A DNA stretch of 64,000 bases from Aquiluna sp. KACHI24 (lineage in GTDB: Bacteria > Actinomycetota > Actinomycetes > Actinomycetales > Microbacteriaceae): the NCBI RefSeq assembly GCF_025997915.1, contig NZ_AP026677.1, positions 992,001 through 1,056,000 on the forward strand. Reading direction: 5' to 3'. The notes beneath the pieces were generated by a model. The model was not told the DNA's origin and made no database searches. It was given only the letters and a program-made list of their open reading frames with translations. Positions 1 to 7,586 of this stretch are shown here, one piece after another (positions within the stretch are counted from its first letter, which is position 1; each line of letters opens with the position of its first letter). Both the position numbers and the translations under genes were made by a program.

Positions 1-438
1 ACCGAACACCCGCTTGCGGTCACCCTGTTTTCTTGGCAAAAAGCCCTCAAAGCTAAATCTGTCGGTTGGCAATCCAGAGACCGCGAGCGCCGCCAAAACC
101 GCACTCGGCCCGGGGACGATTGAAATTTCAATGTCCTCCGCGGCAGCTAGTCGAACCAGCTGAAAACCTGGGTCAGAAACCGTTGGCATGCCGGCGTCAC
201 TAACCACGACCAAGTCTTTTGATCTTGCAAGCTCAACCAGTGACTCAATGCGCTCAGACTCGTTGTGCTCGTGGAGCGAAAACAGCTTGGCGTGCAGCTT
301 GATCCCCAGTGCTCCGCAGAGCTGTTTGATAACCCGAGTGTCTTCGGCAGCTAGGTATTCGCAGCTGTCCAAAAGCTCACGCAGACGAGGCGAGGCATCA
401 CCAAGATTTCCGATTGGGGTGGCAGCGAGAATCAACAC
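1..438 (-). CDS. rsmI: 16S rRNA (cytidine1402-2'-O)-methyltransferase RsmI, N-terminal part (cut by window start)
   Basis: RsmI uses SAM to 2'-O-methylate C1402 in the 16S rRNA decoding centre. About 146 codons are visible; the family is usually about 280 aa, so the C-terminal half lies outside the window. The N-terminus reads LILAATPIGNLGD and is followed by AAEDTR, both hallmarks of the tetrapyrrole-methylase fold of RsmI. Further on, PGPSA and FEGFLPRK are visible. The start is GTG at 438, seven bases after a TAGTTT box, so it may be leaderless; an in-frame TTG at 447 is the alternative. It diverges from pmt with 23 bp between the starts, the same arrangement as Rv1003/Rv1002c in M. tuberculosis. 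Confidence 0.9.
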   Translation of the reverse strand, partial: MLILAATPIGNLGDASPRLRELLDSCEYLAAEDTRVIKQLCGALGIKLHAKLFSLHEHNESERIESLVELARSKDLVVVSDAGMPTVSDPGFQLVRLAAAEDIEISIVPGPSAVLAALAVSGLPTDRFSFEGFLPRKQGDRKRVFG

Positions 439-445
439 AAGAAGC

Positions 446-451
446 AAACTA
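446..451 (-). promoter_or_regulatory. -10 box TAGTTT for rsmI (leaderless type)
   Basis: TAGTTT on the minus strand ends 7 nt before the GTG at 438. It shares the central CTAG with the opposite-strand box at 450-455. Confidence 0.5.
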
Positions 452-455
452 GCAT
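450..455 (+). promoter_or_regulatory. -10 box TAGCAT for pmt (leaderless type)
   Basis: TAGCAT ends 6 nt before the GTG at 462, so transcription would begin at or next to the start codon. No Shine-Dalgarno sequence fits in the 23-bp divergent spacer. Confidence 0.6.
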
Positions 456-461
456 CTAAGG

Positions 462-1895
462 GTGATTGGGCAGCTTACGAAACTTGTTGAAAGGGCGGTC
501 GGCTCTAGACACTTTTTGCTGCTCGGCTCTTTGTTTGTGACCGCTCTCGGTGCACTTTTTAGGTTTGGGAATCTCGCCAATCCAACCAACCTCATCTTTG
601 ACGAAACCTATTACGTCAAGGATGCCTGGACGCTCGGTCAAACCGGCACCGAAAAAGACTGGCCTGACAACTTCGATCCAAGCTTTGAGGGGGGCGACTT
701 CACCGGCTACACCGATGTCGCCTCCTATGTCGTTCACCCACCGATTGGCAAGTGGGTCATTTATCTAGGCATGTGGCTCTTTGGAGCAGACTCCAGTTTC
801 GGCTGGCGCTTCTCGGTTGCTCTCCTCGGGACGTTGGCAATACCGCTCATCATCGCAACCGCCAAGCTATTGCTGCGCTCTAATAGGTTCGCCGTTCTGA
901 GCGGCCTGTTCTTGGCCATCGAGGGTCACTCGATCGTGATGTCAAGAACCTCTGTGCTCGATGGCATCCTCGCCTTTTTTGTCCTGCTGGGATTCTTCTT
1001 TGTGGTTTTGGACCAAGAGCGATTGCCCCCCGTCCAGAAGGTTTTGACCTTTAGGCCGTGGCTCTTGCTGGCAGGAATATCCTTTGGCTTGGCAGCAGGC
1101 ACAAAGTGGTCTGGCCTCTATTTCTTGGCAGCCTTTGGACTACTCACCCTGCTCTTAGACCTCTCTAGGAGAGCACATGCCGGGGTGAGGGTCTGGCCAG
1201 CCTGGCTGCAGGCAGTGCTGAACGCGATCACGATGTTGGTTGCCGCTGGTTCGGTTTACCTGGTCTCGTGGCTCGGGTGGATCCTCTCATCTGATGGCTG
1301 GGGGCGAAATGCAAAACCGAGCTGGTGGGAATCGCTATGGGAATATCACCTGAACGCCTATCGCTTTCACACCGGACTCGGGACCGATCACCCCTATCAG
1401 TCGAACGCACTGCAGTGGGTGGTGAGCGCGCGGCCAACGGCATTCTTCTTTGAAAAATATGAGGACTGCAGCTGGCTAGATAACTGCACCGTAGCGATCA
1501 CAGCGGTGCCCAACATGGCCATCTGGATTGGCGGTGTGATTGCAGCGTTCTGGGCCAGCTACCGAGCGATGCATCGCTTGGACAAAACTGCAGCGTTGAT
1601 TGCAACTGGTTTCCTGGCCGGATGGGCACCATGGCTTATCTACCTGGAGCGCACCACCTTCCAGTTCTACACCGTGGTGTTCGCAGCGTTTTTGGTTCTC
1701 GCGCTGAGCTATGCCCTCCAGCGCTACCTAAGGCGCGGTTACGGACTGCGCCTGGTTATAAAGCGCAGCAGAATAATCGTCGGTTTTGTGCTCTTTACTA
1801 TGCTTCTTGCGTTGTACTTCGGCTCGATTTGGATGGGTCTTGAAGTTCCACACTGGGTCTGGCAGATCCAGATGTGGTTTCCGTTCTGGGTTTGA
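462..1895 (+). CDS. pmt: Dolichyl-phosphate-mannose-protein mannosyltransferase (GT39)
   Basis: A multi-spanning membrane enzyme that transfers mannose from polyprenyl-phosphate-mannose to Ser/Thr of exported proteins. The protein is 477 aa. The first external loop carries FDETYYVKDAW with the Asp-Glu pair at residues 47-48, the catalytic acidic pair of the family. About ten hydrophobic segments follow, and the C-terminus ends in a short aromatic stretch, as in actinobacterial Pmt proteins. Start GTG 462 is supported by the TAGCAT box 6 nt upstream. It is divergent from rsmI, a conserved actinobacterial pairing. The MFS gene follows 6 bp downstream and may be co-transcribed. Confidence 0.92.
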   Translation: MIGQLTKLVERAVGSRHFLLLGSLFVTALGALFRFGNLANPTNLIFDETYYVKDAWTLGQTGTEKDWPDNFDPSFEGGDFTGYTDVASYVVHPPIGKWVIYLGMWLFGADSSFGWRFSVALLGTLAIPLIIATAKLLLRSNRFAVLSGLFLAIEGHSIVMSRTSVLDGILAFFVLLGFFFVVLDQERLPPVQKVLTFRPWLLLAGISFGLAAGTKWSGLYFLAAFGLLTLLLDLSRRAHAGVRVWPAWLQAVLNAITMLVAAGSVYLVSWLGWILSSDGWGRNAKPSWWESLWEYHLNAYRFHTGLGTDHPYQSNALQWVVSARPTAFFFEKYEDCSWLDNCTVAITAVPNMAIWIGGVIAAFWASYRAMHRLDKTAALIATGFLAGWAPWLIYLERTTFQFYTVVFAAFLVLALSYALQRYLRRGYGLRLVIKRSRIIVGFVLFTMLLALYFGSIWMGLEVPHWVWQIQMWFPFWV

Positions 1896-1901
1896 GGGTA
1901 A

Positions 1902-3050
1902 ATGGATAAGGGTTTGAAGTCGCTGGCCGCGGCTCCACAATCGGTGGTGCTGCTTCTGGCTCAGCTAGTTGCCCGCTTTCCCTTCGGCATGCTCTCTTTG
2001 GCATTCATCATTCATATTCAAGATGTGACCGGGTCTTATGCGATCGCCGGTATTGCCCTAGGTGCTGAGACTATTGGCGCATCAATTTCAGGGCCGATCC
2101 TCGCCCGCTACATGGCTCGCTTCGGAGTCCGGCGAGTAATTGCGACCGCCACAATCATCACCACCACATCATTCTTGGCAATGGGGTTTGTGCCCCCAGA
2201 GCCGCTGCTCTTAGTCTTTTTGTCCTTGATGGTTGGGCTGTCATCGCCACCAATTCAGCCAGCAGCTAGGACCATCTACCCGCAGATCACACCAAAAGCC
2301 CTACTCCCCCAGCTCTACTCTCTTGATGCTGCGGCACAGGAGATTATCTGGGTAATTGGACCGCTGATTGCAACATTGGTTGCAGCTCAGTTTGGCAATC
2401 TAGCGATGCTGATCACCATTGGTGCAATTCAGATATTCGGCTCGATCTGGATTCTGACCAATAAGTCGGTTGCAACTGCCAAGATCCCGGCATCAAAGAC
2501 CTCGGTGGGCCGCGTCCTGAAAAATCCAAGCGTCACCGCGGTCACCTTCTTGGGTCTGTTATTCGTGGGATCATTTGCCGGTGTTGAAGTTGGTGCGGTA
2601 GCGCTATTTGATAAACCCACCGCAGGCGTGATGTTCGCCGTATTCTCGGTTGGCTCATTGCTCTCGGGCTTCCTATTGGCGCCAAGAGCCAAAGGCCGTG
2701 TAGCACTACCGCTATTTCTTGGCATCACGCTCTTGGGCTATGTCCTGATTCCAATCAACTCAGGCGACCCCATCTGGGTCGGTGCAGCGCTCTTCGTTGC
2801 AGGCCTCGGGGTTGCTCCGACACTTGGCATCTTGGCGCTCTGGGTCGCTCAGGGCACATCTGGATCTGAGACAGCTGAGGCTTACGGCTGGACTACCACC
2901 GGTCAGCTGGTTGGATTTTCAGCCGGGAGTGCACTTGCGGGTATCGCAGTAGATGCCGTCGCACCCCAGGCAGCACTGTTGGTTTCCATCGTCTTTGGTG
3001 TTGCGACTCTCTTGGCGGCTTTATTTGCAGCCAAGAGAATTTCCAACTAG
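1902..3050 (+). CDS. Major facilitator superfamily transporter
   Basis: A 382-aa protein with about 12 hydrophobic segments and the glycine-rich, small-residue composition of MFS exporters. The substrate cannot be read from the sequence. The cytoplasmic loop between TM2 and TM3 (residues 66-74, ARYMARFGVRR) resembles the basic MFS A-motif. The ATG at 1902 follows GAGGG, so an SD-led start is likely. It lies 6 bp after pmt on the same strand. The stop TAG (3048-3050) interlocks with the TAG of the opposing TerC gene in the tetranucleotide CTAG. Confidence 0.85.
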   Translation: MDKGLKSLAAAPQSVVLLLAQLVARFPFGMLSLAFIIHIQDVTGSYAIAGIALGAETIGASISGPILARYMARFGVRRVIATATIITTTSFLAMGFVPPEPLLLVFLSLMVGLSSPPIQPAARTIYPQITPKALLPQLYSLDAAAQEIIWVIGPLIATLVAAQFGNLAMLITIGAIQIFGSIWILTNKSVATAKIPASKTSVGRVLKNPSVTAVTFLGLLFVGSFAGVEVGAVALFDKPTAGVMFAVFSVGSLLSGFLLAPRAKGRVALPLFLGITLLGYVLIPINSGDPIWVGAALFVAGLGVAPTLGILALWVAQGTSGSETAEAYGWTTTGQLVGFSAGSALAGIAVDAVAPQAALLVSIVFGVATLLAALFAAKRISN

Positions 3051-4024
3051 CGAGACTTGGTTGTTGCGGCCAAGGACCAAATAGTCGTTACCACCAGCGT
3101 CAACACAATCACCGTCAGCGAGAGCTCAGTTGAGATCTCTGGGATAAAGGTGACGTGCTCACCACCGTTGATAAACGGCAACTCATTCTTGTGCAGTGCG
3201 TGAATTACGAGCTTTAGACCGATCCAAGCCAAGATGATGCTCAGGCCAATGCTGAGGTACTTCAGGCGCTCCATCAGTCCCCCCAGCAGGAAGTAGAGCT
3301 GGCGCAGGCCCAGCAGTGCGAAGACGTTTGCAACGAAAACGATGTAAGGCTCTTTAGTTAGTCCATAGACCGCTGGAATCGAGTCGAGCGCAAAGAGTAG
3401 GTCAGTGAAACCGATTGAAATCATCACTAGCAAAAGTGGGGTGATGTGCTTTTTGCCCTTGATCAAAACCACGAACTTGTTGCCGTGGTAGTCATCGGTG
3501 GTTGGAACGCGCTTCTTGATAAAGGCAACCAAACCACCGGCCTCATTGGAATCATCCTCACCCTCGTGGAAGAACTCAGCAATCAACTTGGCAGCGGTGA
3601 AGACCAAGAATGCACCGAAGACGTAGAAAGCCCAGCTGAAGTTCTCGATGAACGCGGCGCCCAGCAGGATGAAGATGAAGCGCAGTACTAGCGCAATTGC
3701 AATACCGATCAGCAGCGCCTGCGAGCGCAATTCGCGCGGCACCACAAACTGGGTGAAGATGATCAGGAATACGAAGATGTTGTCAACACTCAGGCTGTAC
3801 TCGGTGACCCAGCCAGCGATGTACTCAGCGCCATACTGCGGTCCCCAAACACCTCCGATAACGAAGGTGAACAAAAGGGCCAGGGTCACGTAAATCGAGA
3901 CCTGGATAGCCGACTCCTTCAGGGTTGGCTCATGGGGGTTTCTGAACTGGTAGATAAAGTCAGCGGCCAGCACACCAACCAAAACCACGATTGTTGCGAT
4001 CCAAACCCAAAGTTCGACGTTCAA
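3047..4024 (-). CDS. TerC family integral membrane protein
   Basis: TerC proteins are multi-pass membrane proteins linked to metal-ion efflux (manganese in several bacteria) and tellurium resistance. About nine hydrophobic segments are visible, with the conserved acidic membrane motifs SVDNIFVF and FTDLLFALDSIPA that line the proposed metal site. I place the start at TTG 4024 (MNVELWVW), giving about 325 aa, because the longer frame up to 4162 adds about 46 residues unlike the family and runs through the divergent gene. The GGAG at 4040-4037 lies 12 nt away, so the start is not certain. The leader contains a hairpin that buries this GGAG. Confidence 0.85.
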   Translation of the reverse strand: MNVELWVWIATIVVLVGVLAADFIYQFRNPHEPTLKESAIQVSIYVTLALLFTFVIGGVWGPQYGAEYIAGWVTEYSLSVDNIFVFLIIFTQFVVPRELRSQALLIGIAIALVLRFIFILLGAAFIENFSWAFYVFGAFLVFTAAKLIAEFFHEGEDDSNEAGGLVAFIKKRVPTTDDYHGNKFVVLIKGKKHITPLLLVMISIGFTDLLFALDSIPAVYGLTKEPYIVFVANVFALLGLRQLYFLLGGLMERLKYLSIGLSIILAWIGLKLVIHALHKNELPFINGGEHVTFIPEISTELSLTVIVLTLVVTTIWSLAATTKSR

Positions 4025-4037
4025 GGGAATTCCGTTC

Positions 4038-4052
4038 TCCGCCTTAGGCGGA
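4038..4052 (-). promoter_or_regulatory. Inverted repeat overlapping the putative SD of the TerC gene
   Basis: TCCGCC-TTA-GGCGGA is a perfect 6-bp inverted repeat with a 3-nt loop. In the terC mRNA the 3' arm GGCGGA contains most of the only SD-like stretch (GGCGGAG), so a folded leader would occlude it. I do not see the conserved yybP-ykoY (Mn2+ riboswitch) loops. Confidence 0.4.
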
Positions 4053-4100
4053 ATAATCAACAGGTTGTAATTGTAGGTATTACTGAGAGAAGAGGCGCGC

Positions 4101-4985
4101 ATGCGGGTATTGATTTCTGGAGCATCGGGTCTGATTGGCACCGAGGTTGCCCGCCAACTCAAAGAACTTGGCCATGAGCCAGTGAGATTGACCAGAAAAA
4201 AGCCTGCCGCTGAAGGCGAGGTTTATTGGAACCCGGCCAAGGGCGAGCTAGACCCTGCGGTGATAGAAACGATTGAAGCGGTAGTAAACCTAGCCGGCGC
4301 TACAACCGGAAAAATCCCTTGGACCAAGAGATATATGCAGGAGATCATCGATTCCCGCATCGACTCCACCCGCACGCTGGTCAAGGCAATCAATAATGCA
4401 AGCAATAAGCCAAAGGTCTTGGTTTCCGGATCGGCATCAGGCTTTTATGGGGACTGCGCCGATGAGTGGCTCAGTGAGGAAAGCCCGAAAGGCACCGGCT
4501 TTCTCTCTGACCTAGCAGCTCGTTGGGAAGAAGAGGCGAAGAAAGCGAACACTCGAGTCGTGCTGGTAAGAACCACCTTGGTGATGAGCAAGAAGCTTGG
4601 AGCACTGGGCAAACTACTGCCAATAATGAAATTCGGCCTCGGCGGAGCCCTGGGCACAGGCAAACAGTGGTGGGCATGGATCTCGCTGGAGGATGAAGCT
4701 CGAGCAATTATTCATCTAATTCAAAACGAGCAGGCCTCAGGTGCTTACAACCTGACAGCGCCTGAGCCGGCAACCTGCGAACAGGTCATCAAGGCCTTGG
4801 CTAAAGGCCTAAGAAGACCAGCGATTTTCAAAATCCCAACCTTCTTGATGAGAACAGTGATTGGGCTGGCAGCAGAGGAACTTCTACTTTGCTCCCAGAA
4901 AATGACATCCCACCGACTTCAGGAATCGGGGTTTGAATTCAAACACCCGACTCTGGAGAAATCGGTGGGATACGTTTTGAGCTAA
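4101..4985 (+). CDS. TIGR01777-type NAD-dependent epimerase (YfcH/SDR39U1-like)
   Basis: A 294-aa atypical extended short-chain dehydrogenase. The N-terminal Rossmann motif SGASGLIG is at residues 6-13, VNLAGATTGKIPW around 63-75 and SGSASGFYGD around 112-121, all characteristic of this subfamily. The C-terminal region fits DUF1731. The substrate is unknown for the family. ATG 4101 gives the exact expected N-terminus (MRVLISGASG). It is divergent from the TerC gene, and its stop abuts the stop of the H1-like gene at 4986 with no spacer. Confidence 0.88.
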   Translation: MRVLISGASGLIGTEVARQLKELGHEPVRLTRKKPAAEGEVYWNPAKGELDPAVIETIEAVVNLAGATTGKIPWTKRYMQEIIDSRIDSTRTLVKAINNASNKPKVLVSGSASGFYGDCADEWLSEESPKGTGFLSDLAARWEEEAKKANTRVVLVRTTLVMSKKLGALGKLLPIMKFGLGGALGTGKQWWAWISLEDEARAIIHLIQNEQASGAYNLTAPEPATCEQVIKALAKGLRRPAIFKIPTFLMRTVIGLAAEELLLCSQKMTSHRLQESGFEFKHPTLEKSVGYVLS

Positions 4986-5537
4986 TTACTTAGCAGCTGG
5001 CTTCTTAGCGGCAGGCTTCTTTGCTGCTGGCTTAGCTGCAGTGGTTGCCTTCTTGGCTGCAGGCTTGGCAGCGGTTGACTTTGCAGCTGGCTTAGCAGTA
5101 GTCGCCTTCTTTGCCGCTGGCTTGGCAGAGGTGGCCTTCTTGGCCGCTGGCTTTGCAGCAGCAGTCTTCGCTGCAGGCTTCGCGGTTCCAGACTTAGCTG
5201 CAGGCTTGGCTGCGGTGGTGGTCTTCTTAGCTGCAGGCTTGGCAGCAGCCTTAGCTGCTGGCTTTGCAGCAGCAGGCTTAGCTGCGGCTGGCTTCTTGGC
5301 AGCAGGCTTCTTGGTAGTGGTTGCCTTACGGGCGGTTGCTGCGCTCTTCGCTACAGTCTTCGCACCCTTCTCAACAGCGGTGAGGGTCTCCTTGGCAACG
5401 TCGGTCGCCAGGTCGGTTGCTGCCTTTACGCTCTTCTCAACGAGAGCCTCAGCCTCCTTGACAACTGCTGGTGCCTCTTTGGCTGCAGTTGAAGAAGTCT
5501 TCTTGATTAGATTCTTGATTGAATCGAACAAACCCAT
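4986..5537 (-). CDS. Histone-H1-like Lys/Ala/Pro-rich protein
   Basis: A 183-aa protein in two parts. Residues 1 to about 75 (MGLFDSIKNLIKKTSS...) are predicted helical, with alternating acidic and basic residues. The remaining roughly 110 residues are degenerate repeats of KPAAKK and KPAAK units, strongly basic and probably disordered. Such tails occur in bacterial H1-like proteins and in the C-terminus of actinobacterial HupB, where they bind DNA. DNA binding here is inference. ATG 5537 is preferred over the upstream in-frame start because GGAG (5550-5547) lies 9 nt before it. The repeats create a long spurious antisense frame. Confidence 0.75.
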   Translation of the reverse strand: MGLFDSIKNLIKKTSSTAAKEAPAVVKEAEALVEKSVKAATDLATDVAKETLTAVEKGAKTVAKSAATARKATTTKKPAAKKPAAAKPAAAKPAAKAAAKPAAKKTTTAAKPAAKSGTAKPAAKTAAAKPAAKKATSAKPAAKKATTAKPAAKSTAAKPAAKKATTAAKPAAKKPAAKKPAAK

Positions 5538-5595
5538 TTTTTCGCGCTCCAAATGTTTAGGTGGGGGAAATCGGGAAAAGCCTAAGGTATAAACG

Positions 5596-6186
5596 CTAAA
5601 TTGCCCTGCGTCTGGCGAGAATTGCGTCTATCTCGGAACTTGTCAGAGACCTTTTTGGGTTTTGAATCTCAATTACGTCTGCCAAAGGCGCACTCAGTTC
5701 ACCAATTTGATTGGTTGCCAGTGGAGCTGGAAGACGATTTGGCGTCCACTCGCGGCTTTGTGGTTTTGCCTGACGCTGAGCGCTGTCTCTTATAGCTGCA
5801 CGCTGACGGTGGCGCTGAGCTGCAAGCTTGGCAGCCTGATTTCCGGCGGCACGTTGAATCAGAAGCGAAAGGGTTGCAATTACCCCAGCAACCGCAAAGG
5901 CAAACCACCAGATCCCATCGGAGATTGCGGCCAAGGCGGTGGCAATAACAACCAGCAGGGAGAGTCCAAACAGAACCGAGAAACCGCGCTGCGTGTTTAG
6001 CAGTCGACGCAGTCTTTGATCCGCAGAGAGCGGCTGAGCGAGGCGAGCCTCTTTAGCTTCGGCCCGAACCATTTGCTCTGATGCCTTTAGCTGCGAGCGG
6101 TTGGCGTAACCTGGCACAAAGATCAGTAACCAGACGACTGCAGCCACTACCAGGCTGATGCCACCTAGACCGATTGAGTTACCCAC
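5596..6186 (-). CDS. Conserved membrane protein, Rv0996-like by position
   Basis: A 196-aa protein of unknown function. One hydrophobic segment lies at about 8-26, then a charged linker, then two adjacent hydrophobic segments at about 70-88 and 92-110. A basic, Gln/Arg-rich cytoplasmic tail ends in EIDAILARRRAI. It sits next to the RimJ-like acetyltransferase, as Rv0996 does beside rimJ (Rv0995). GTG 6186 follows TATCTT with a 7-nt gap, so the message is probably leaderless. Homology to Rv0996 is inferred mainly from synteny and topology. Confidence 0.65.
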   Translation of the reverse strand: MGNSIGLGGISLVVAAVVWLLIFVPGYANRSQLKASEQMVRAEAKEARLAQPLSADQRLRRLLNTQRGFSVLFGLSLLVVIATALAAISDGIWWFAFAVAGVIATLSLLIQRAAGNQAAKLAAQRHRQRAAIRDSAQRQAKPQSREWTPNRLPAPLATNQIGELSAPLADVIEIQNPKRSLTSSEIDAILARRRAI

Positions 6187-6193
6187 AAACTAA

Positions 6194-6199
6194 AAGATA
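6194..6199 (-). promoter_or_regulatory. -10 box TATCTT (leaderless type)
   Basis: TATCTT on the minus strand ends 7 nt before the GTG at 6186. Confidence 0.5.
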
Positions 6200-6240
6200 T
6201 GTCCTTGAGAGAACTTTTGCTTTAAGGACCTTGGCGTGTT

Positions 6241-6810
6241 TCAAAGCCTGTTCACAATCGGGCCATCAAGCTCCTCTTTGGTGATGGCAAACACTTCATG
6301 ATCTGACCAGCGACCGTTGATGTTGATAAAGCGCTGCTTGGTCCCCTCGTGCCTTAGACCAAGCTTTTCAACCACTCGCAGGCTTGCCTTGTTCTCAGGC
6401 TTGATGTCTATCTCAACCCGGTGCAGGCCATAGTCTCCGAGCAGGTAGTCAATAACTAGCCCGACTGCTTTGGGGGTGATCCCAAGACCTGCAAAATCCC
6501 GAGCGATCCAGTATCCGATGGTGCCTGAAGACACCGATCCATGGAGGATGTTTGAAACGTTGAGCTGGCCGACCACTTTGTCTTGATAAAGAATCACGAA
6601 TGCGAGAGATTCCCCCCTGCGGTGCTGCTTGACGAGTGCACCCACCAACCAGCGCACATCTAGCAAAGTCCGCATCCCAGGAGTCGTTGCCTCCCATGGC
6701 TCAAGCCAGTCACGGTCTTTATGCAGCAGATAGTCCAGCACAGGAAAATCAAAACGTGAAAGTGCCCTAACCGCCACGTCACCGTGGTCGAATCGCAGTT
6801 TCTCTCGCAC
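6241..6810 (-). CDS. rimJ: GNAT family N-acetyltransferase, RimJ-like
   Basis: GNAT enzymes move an acetyl group from acetyl-CoA to amines. The RimJ/RimL branch acetylates protein N-termini or aminoacyl-nucleotide antibiotics. The protein is 189 aa. The N-terminal part is VRALSRFDFPVLDYLL, strand 4 is GTIGYWIARDFAGLGI, and the C-terminus contains HRVEIDIKPENKASLRVVEKLG, the usual RimJ ending. GTG 6810 follows TAATCT by 7 nt and gives the family-like N-terminus; the longer frame would overlap the divergent 5-FTHF ligase. It is the Rv0995 equivalent in this block; galU and moeA, present there in M. tuberculosis, are absent here. Confidence 0.85.
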   Translation of the reverse strand: MREKLRFDHGDVAVRALSRFDFPVLDYLLHKDRDWLEPWEATTPGMRTLLDVRWLVGALVKQHRRGESLAFVILYQDKVVGQLNVSNILHGSVSSGTIGYWIARDFAGLGITPKAVGLVIDYLLGDYGLHRVEIDIKPENKASLRVVEKLGLRHEGTKQRFININGRWSDHEVFAITKEELDGPIVNRL

Positions 6811-6817
6811 GCTGGCA

Positions 6818-6823
6818 AGATTA
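6818..6823 (-). promoter_or_regulatory. -10 box TAATCT for the RimJ-like gene
   Basis: TAATCT on the minus strand ends 7 nt before the GTG at 6810. It lies inside the 18-bp spacer that separates two divergent starts. Confidence 0.5.
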
Positions 6824-6828
6824 CCGCT

Positions 6829-7365
6829 ATGCAATTCAGCGATAAAGCTTCTCTTCGGCAACAGATTCTTAGCCAAAGACCGCAATCAAGTGAAGGCTTA
6901 TTCGCAAACCTGGTTCGAATTGCGATGGAGTTCGAGGCAAAAGCCATTGCCAGCTATGCGCCGCTGAATACCGAACCCGATGTCTCAGATTTCAACGACT
7001 GGGTCTTGGCCACCGGCAGGACCCTATGCCTTCCAAGAATCATTGGGGCCGAGATTGAGTTTGCAATCGGTCAGACCGAGCCGGGAGCATTTTCTATCCC
7101 TGAGCCAGTAGGTGATGCGATAGACCCAAGCGCAATTGATCTAATCATGGTTCCGGCGTTGGCCGTTGATGCCCAGGGCAATCGACTGGGCAAGGGCAAG
7201 GGTTATTACGATCGTGCTCTGACAAGTATCAGTTGCCCAAAGTTTGCAGTGATTTTTGACTCCGAATATTTCGAGAACCTGCCCCATGAGGATCACGACC
7301 AAGCGGTAGATGGCGCTATTTCGCCCTCAGCAATCAATTACTTTGCAAGGCCTGAGATTCTCTAG
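6829..7365 (+). CDS. 5-formyltetrahydrofolate cyclo-ligase
   Basis: Converts 5-formyl-THF to 5,10-methenyl-THF with ATP, returning the storage folate to one-carbon metabolism. The protein is 178 aa, normal for the family. The diagnostic motif GNRLGKGKGYYDR (residues 121-133) forms the nucleotide/folate loop; PLNTEPD and VPALAVD also match. The ATG at 6829 is chosen because the upstream frame runs into the divergent rimJ start. The FmdB-like gene follows 23 bp downstream, matching Rv0992c-Rv0991c. Confidence 0.92.
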   Translation: MQFSDKASLRQQILSQRPQSSEGLFANLVRIAMEFEAKAIASYAPLNTEPDVSDFNDWVLATGRTLCLPRIIGAEIEFAIGQTEPGAFSIPEPVGDAIDPSAIDLIMVPALAVDAQGNRLGKGKGYYDRALTSISCPKFAVIFDSEYFENLPHEDHDQAVDGAISPSAINYFARPEIL

Positions 7366-7388
7366 ACTTAGTGGCCTCAGGAGGAAAA

Positions 7389-7586
7389 TTGCCAACCTAT
7401 TCGTATGTCTGCAAGAGCTGTGAACACGCTTTTGACATTCAGCAGTCTTTCTCAGACCAGCCGCTAACTGAGTGTCCTAAGTGTCACGGTGAACTTCGCA
7501 AGCAGTTTGGAAACCTTGGGGTGACCTTCAAGGGTTCAGGCTTCTATCGCACCGATTCGGCGAGTTCTTCTAGCTCGAGCGACTAA
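7389..7586 (+). CDS. FmdB family zinc-ribbon protein
   Basis: A 65-aa protein with the standard N-terminus MPTYSYVCKSCEHAFD and the two Cys pairs CxxC at residues 8/11 and about 28/31, a putative zinc ribbon. A Ser/Asp-rich tail follows. The family is often annotated as a putative regulatory protein; its role is not settled. TTG 7389 is chosen because AGGAGGA lies just before it and the protein then begins with the family's conserved MPTY. Its stop TAA interlocks with the TAG of the opposing helicase-like gene (CTAA, 7583-7586). Confidence 0.85.
   Translation: MPTYSYVCKSCEHAFDIQQSFSDQPLTECPKCHGELRKQFGNLGVTFKGSGFYRTDSASSSSSSD

Noticed and set aside
4025-4162. 46-residue N-terminal extension of TerC
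   Set aside because: It overlaps the divergent epimerase start and includes a Pro/Asn-rich sequence not expected before the first TM of TerC.
5000-5330. Repeated units that could suggest a CRISPR array
   Set aside because: The repeats are irregular coding repeats (KPAAK) without unique spacers or cas genes.
5041-5592. Long antisense open frame rich in Ala/Val/Phe over the H1-like gene
   Set aside because: It is the forced complement of the Lys/Ala repeat codons; no start signal, and the sense frame has SD and family-like composition.
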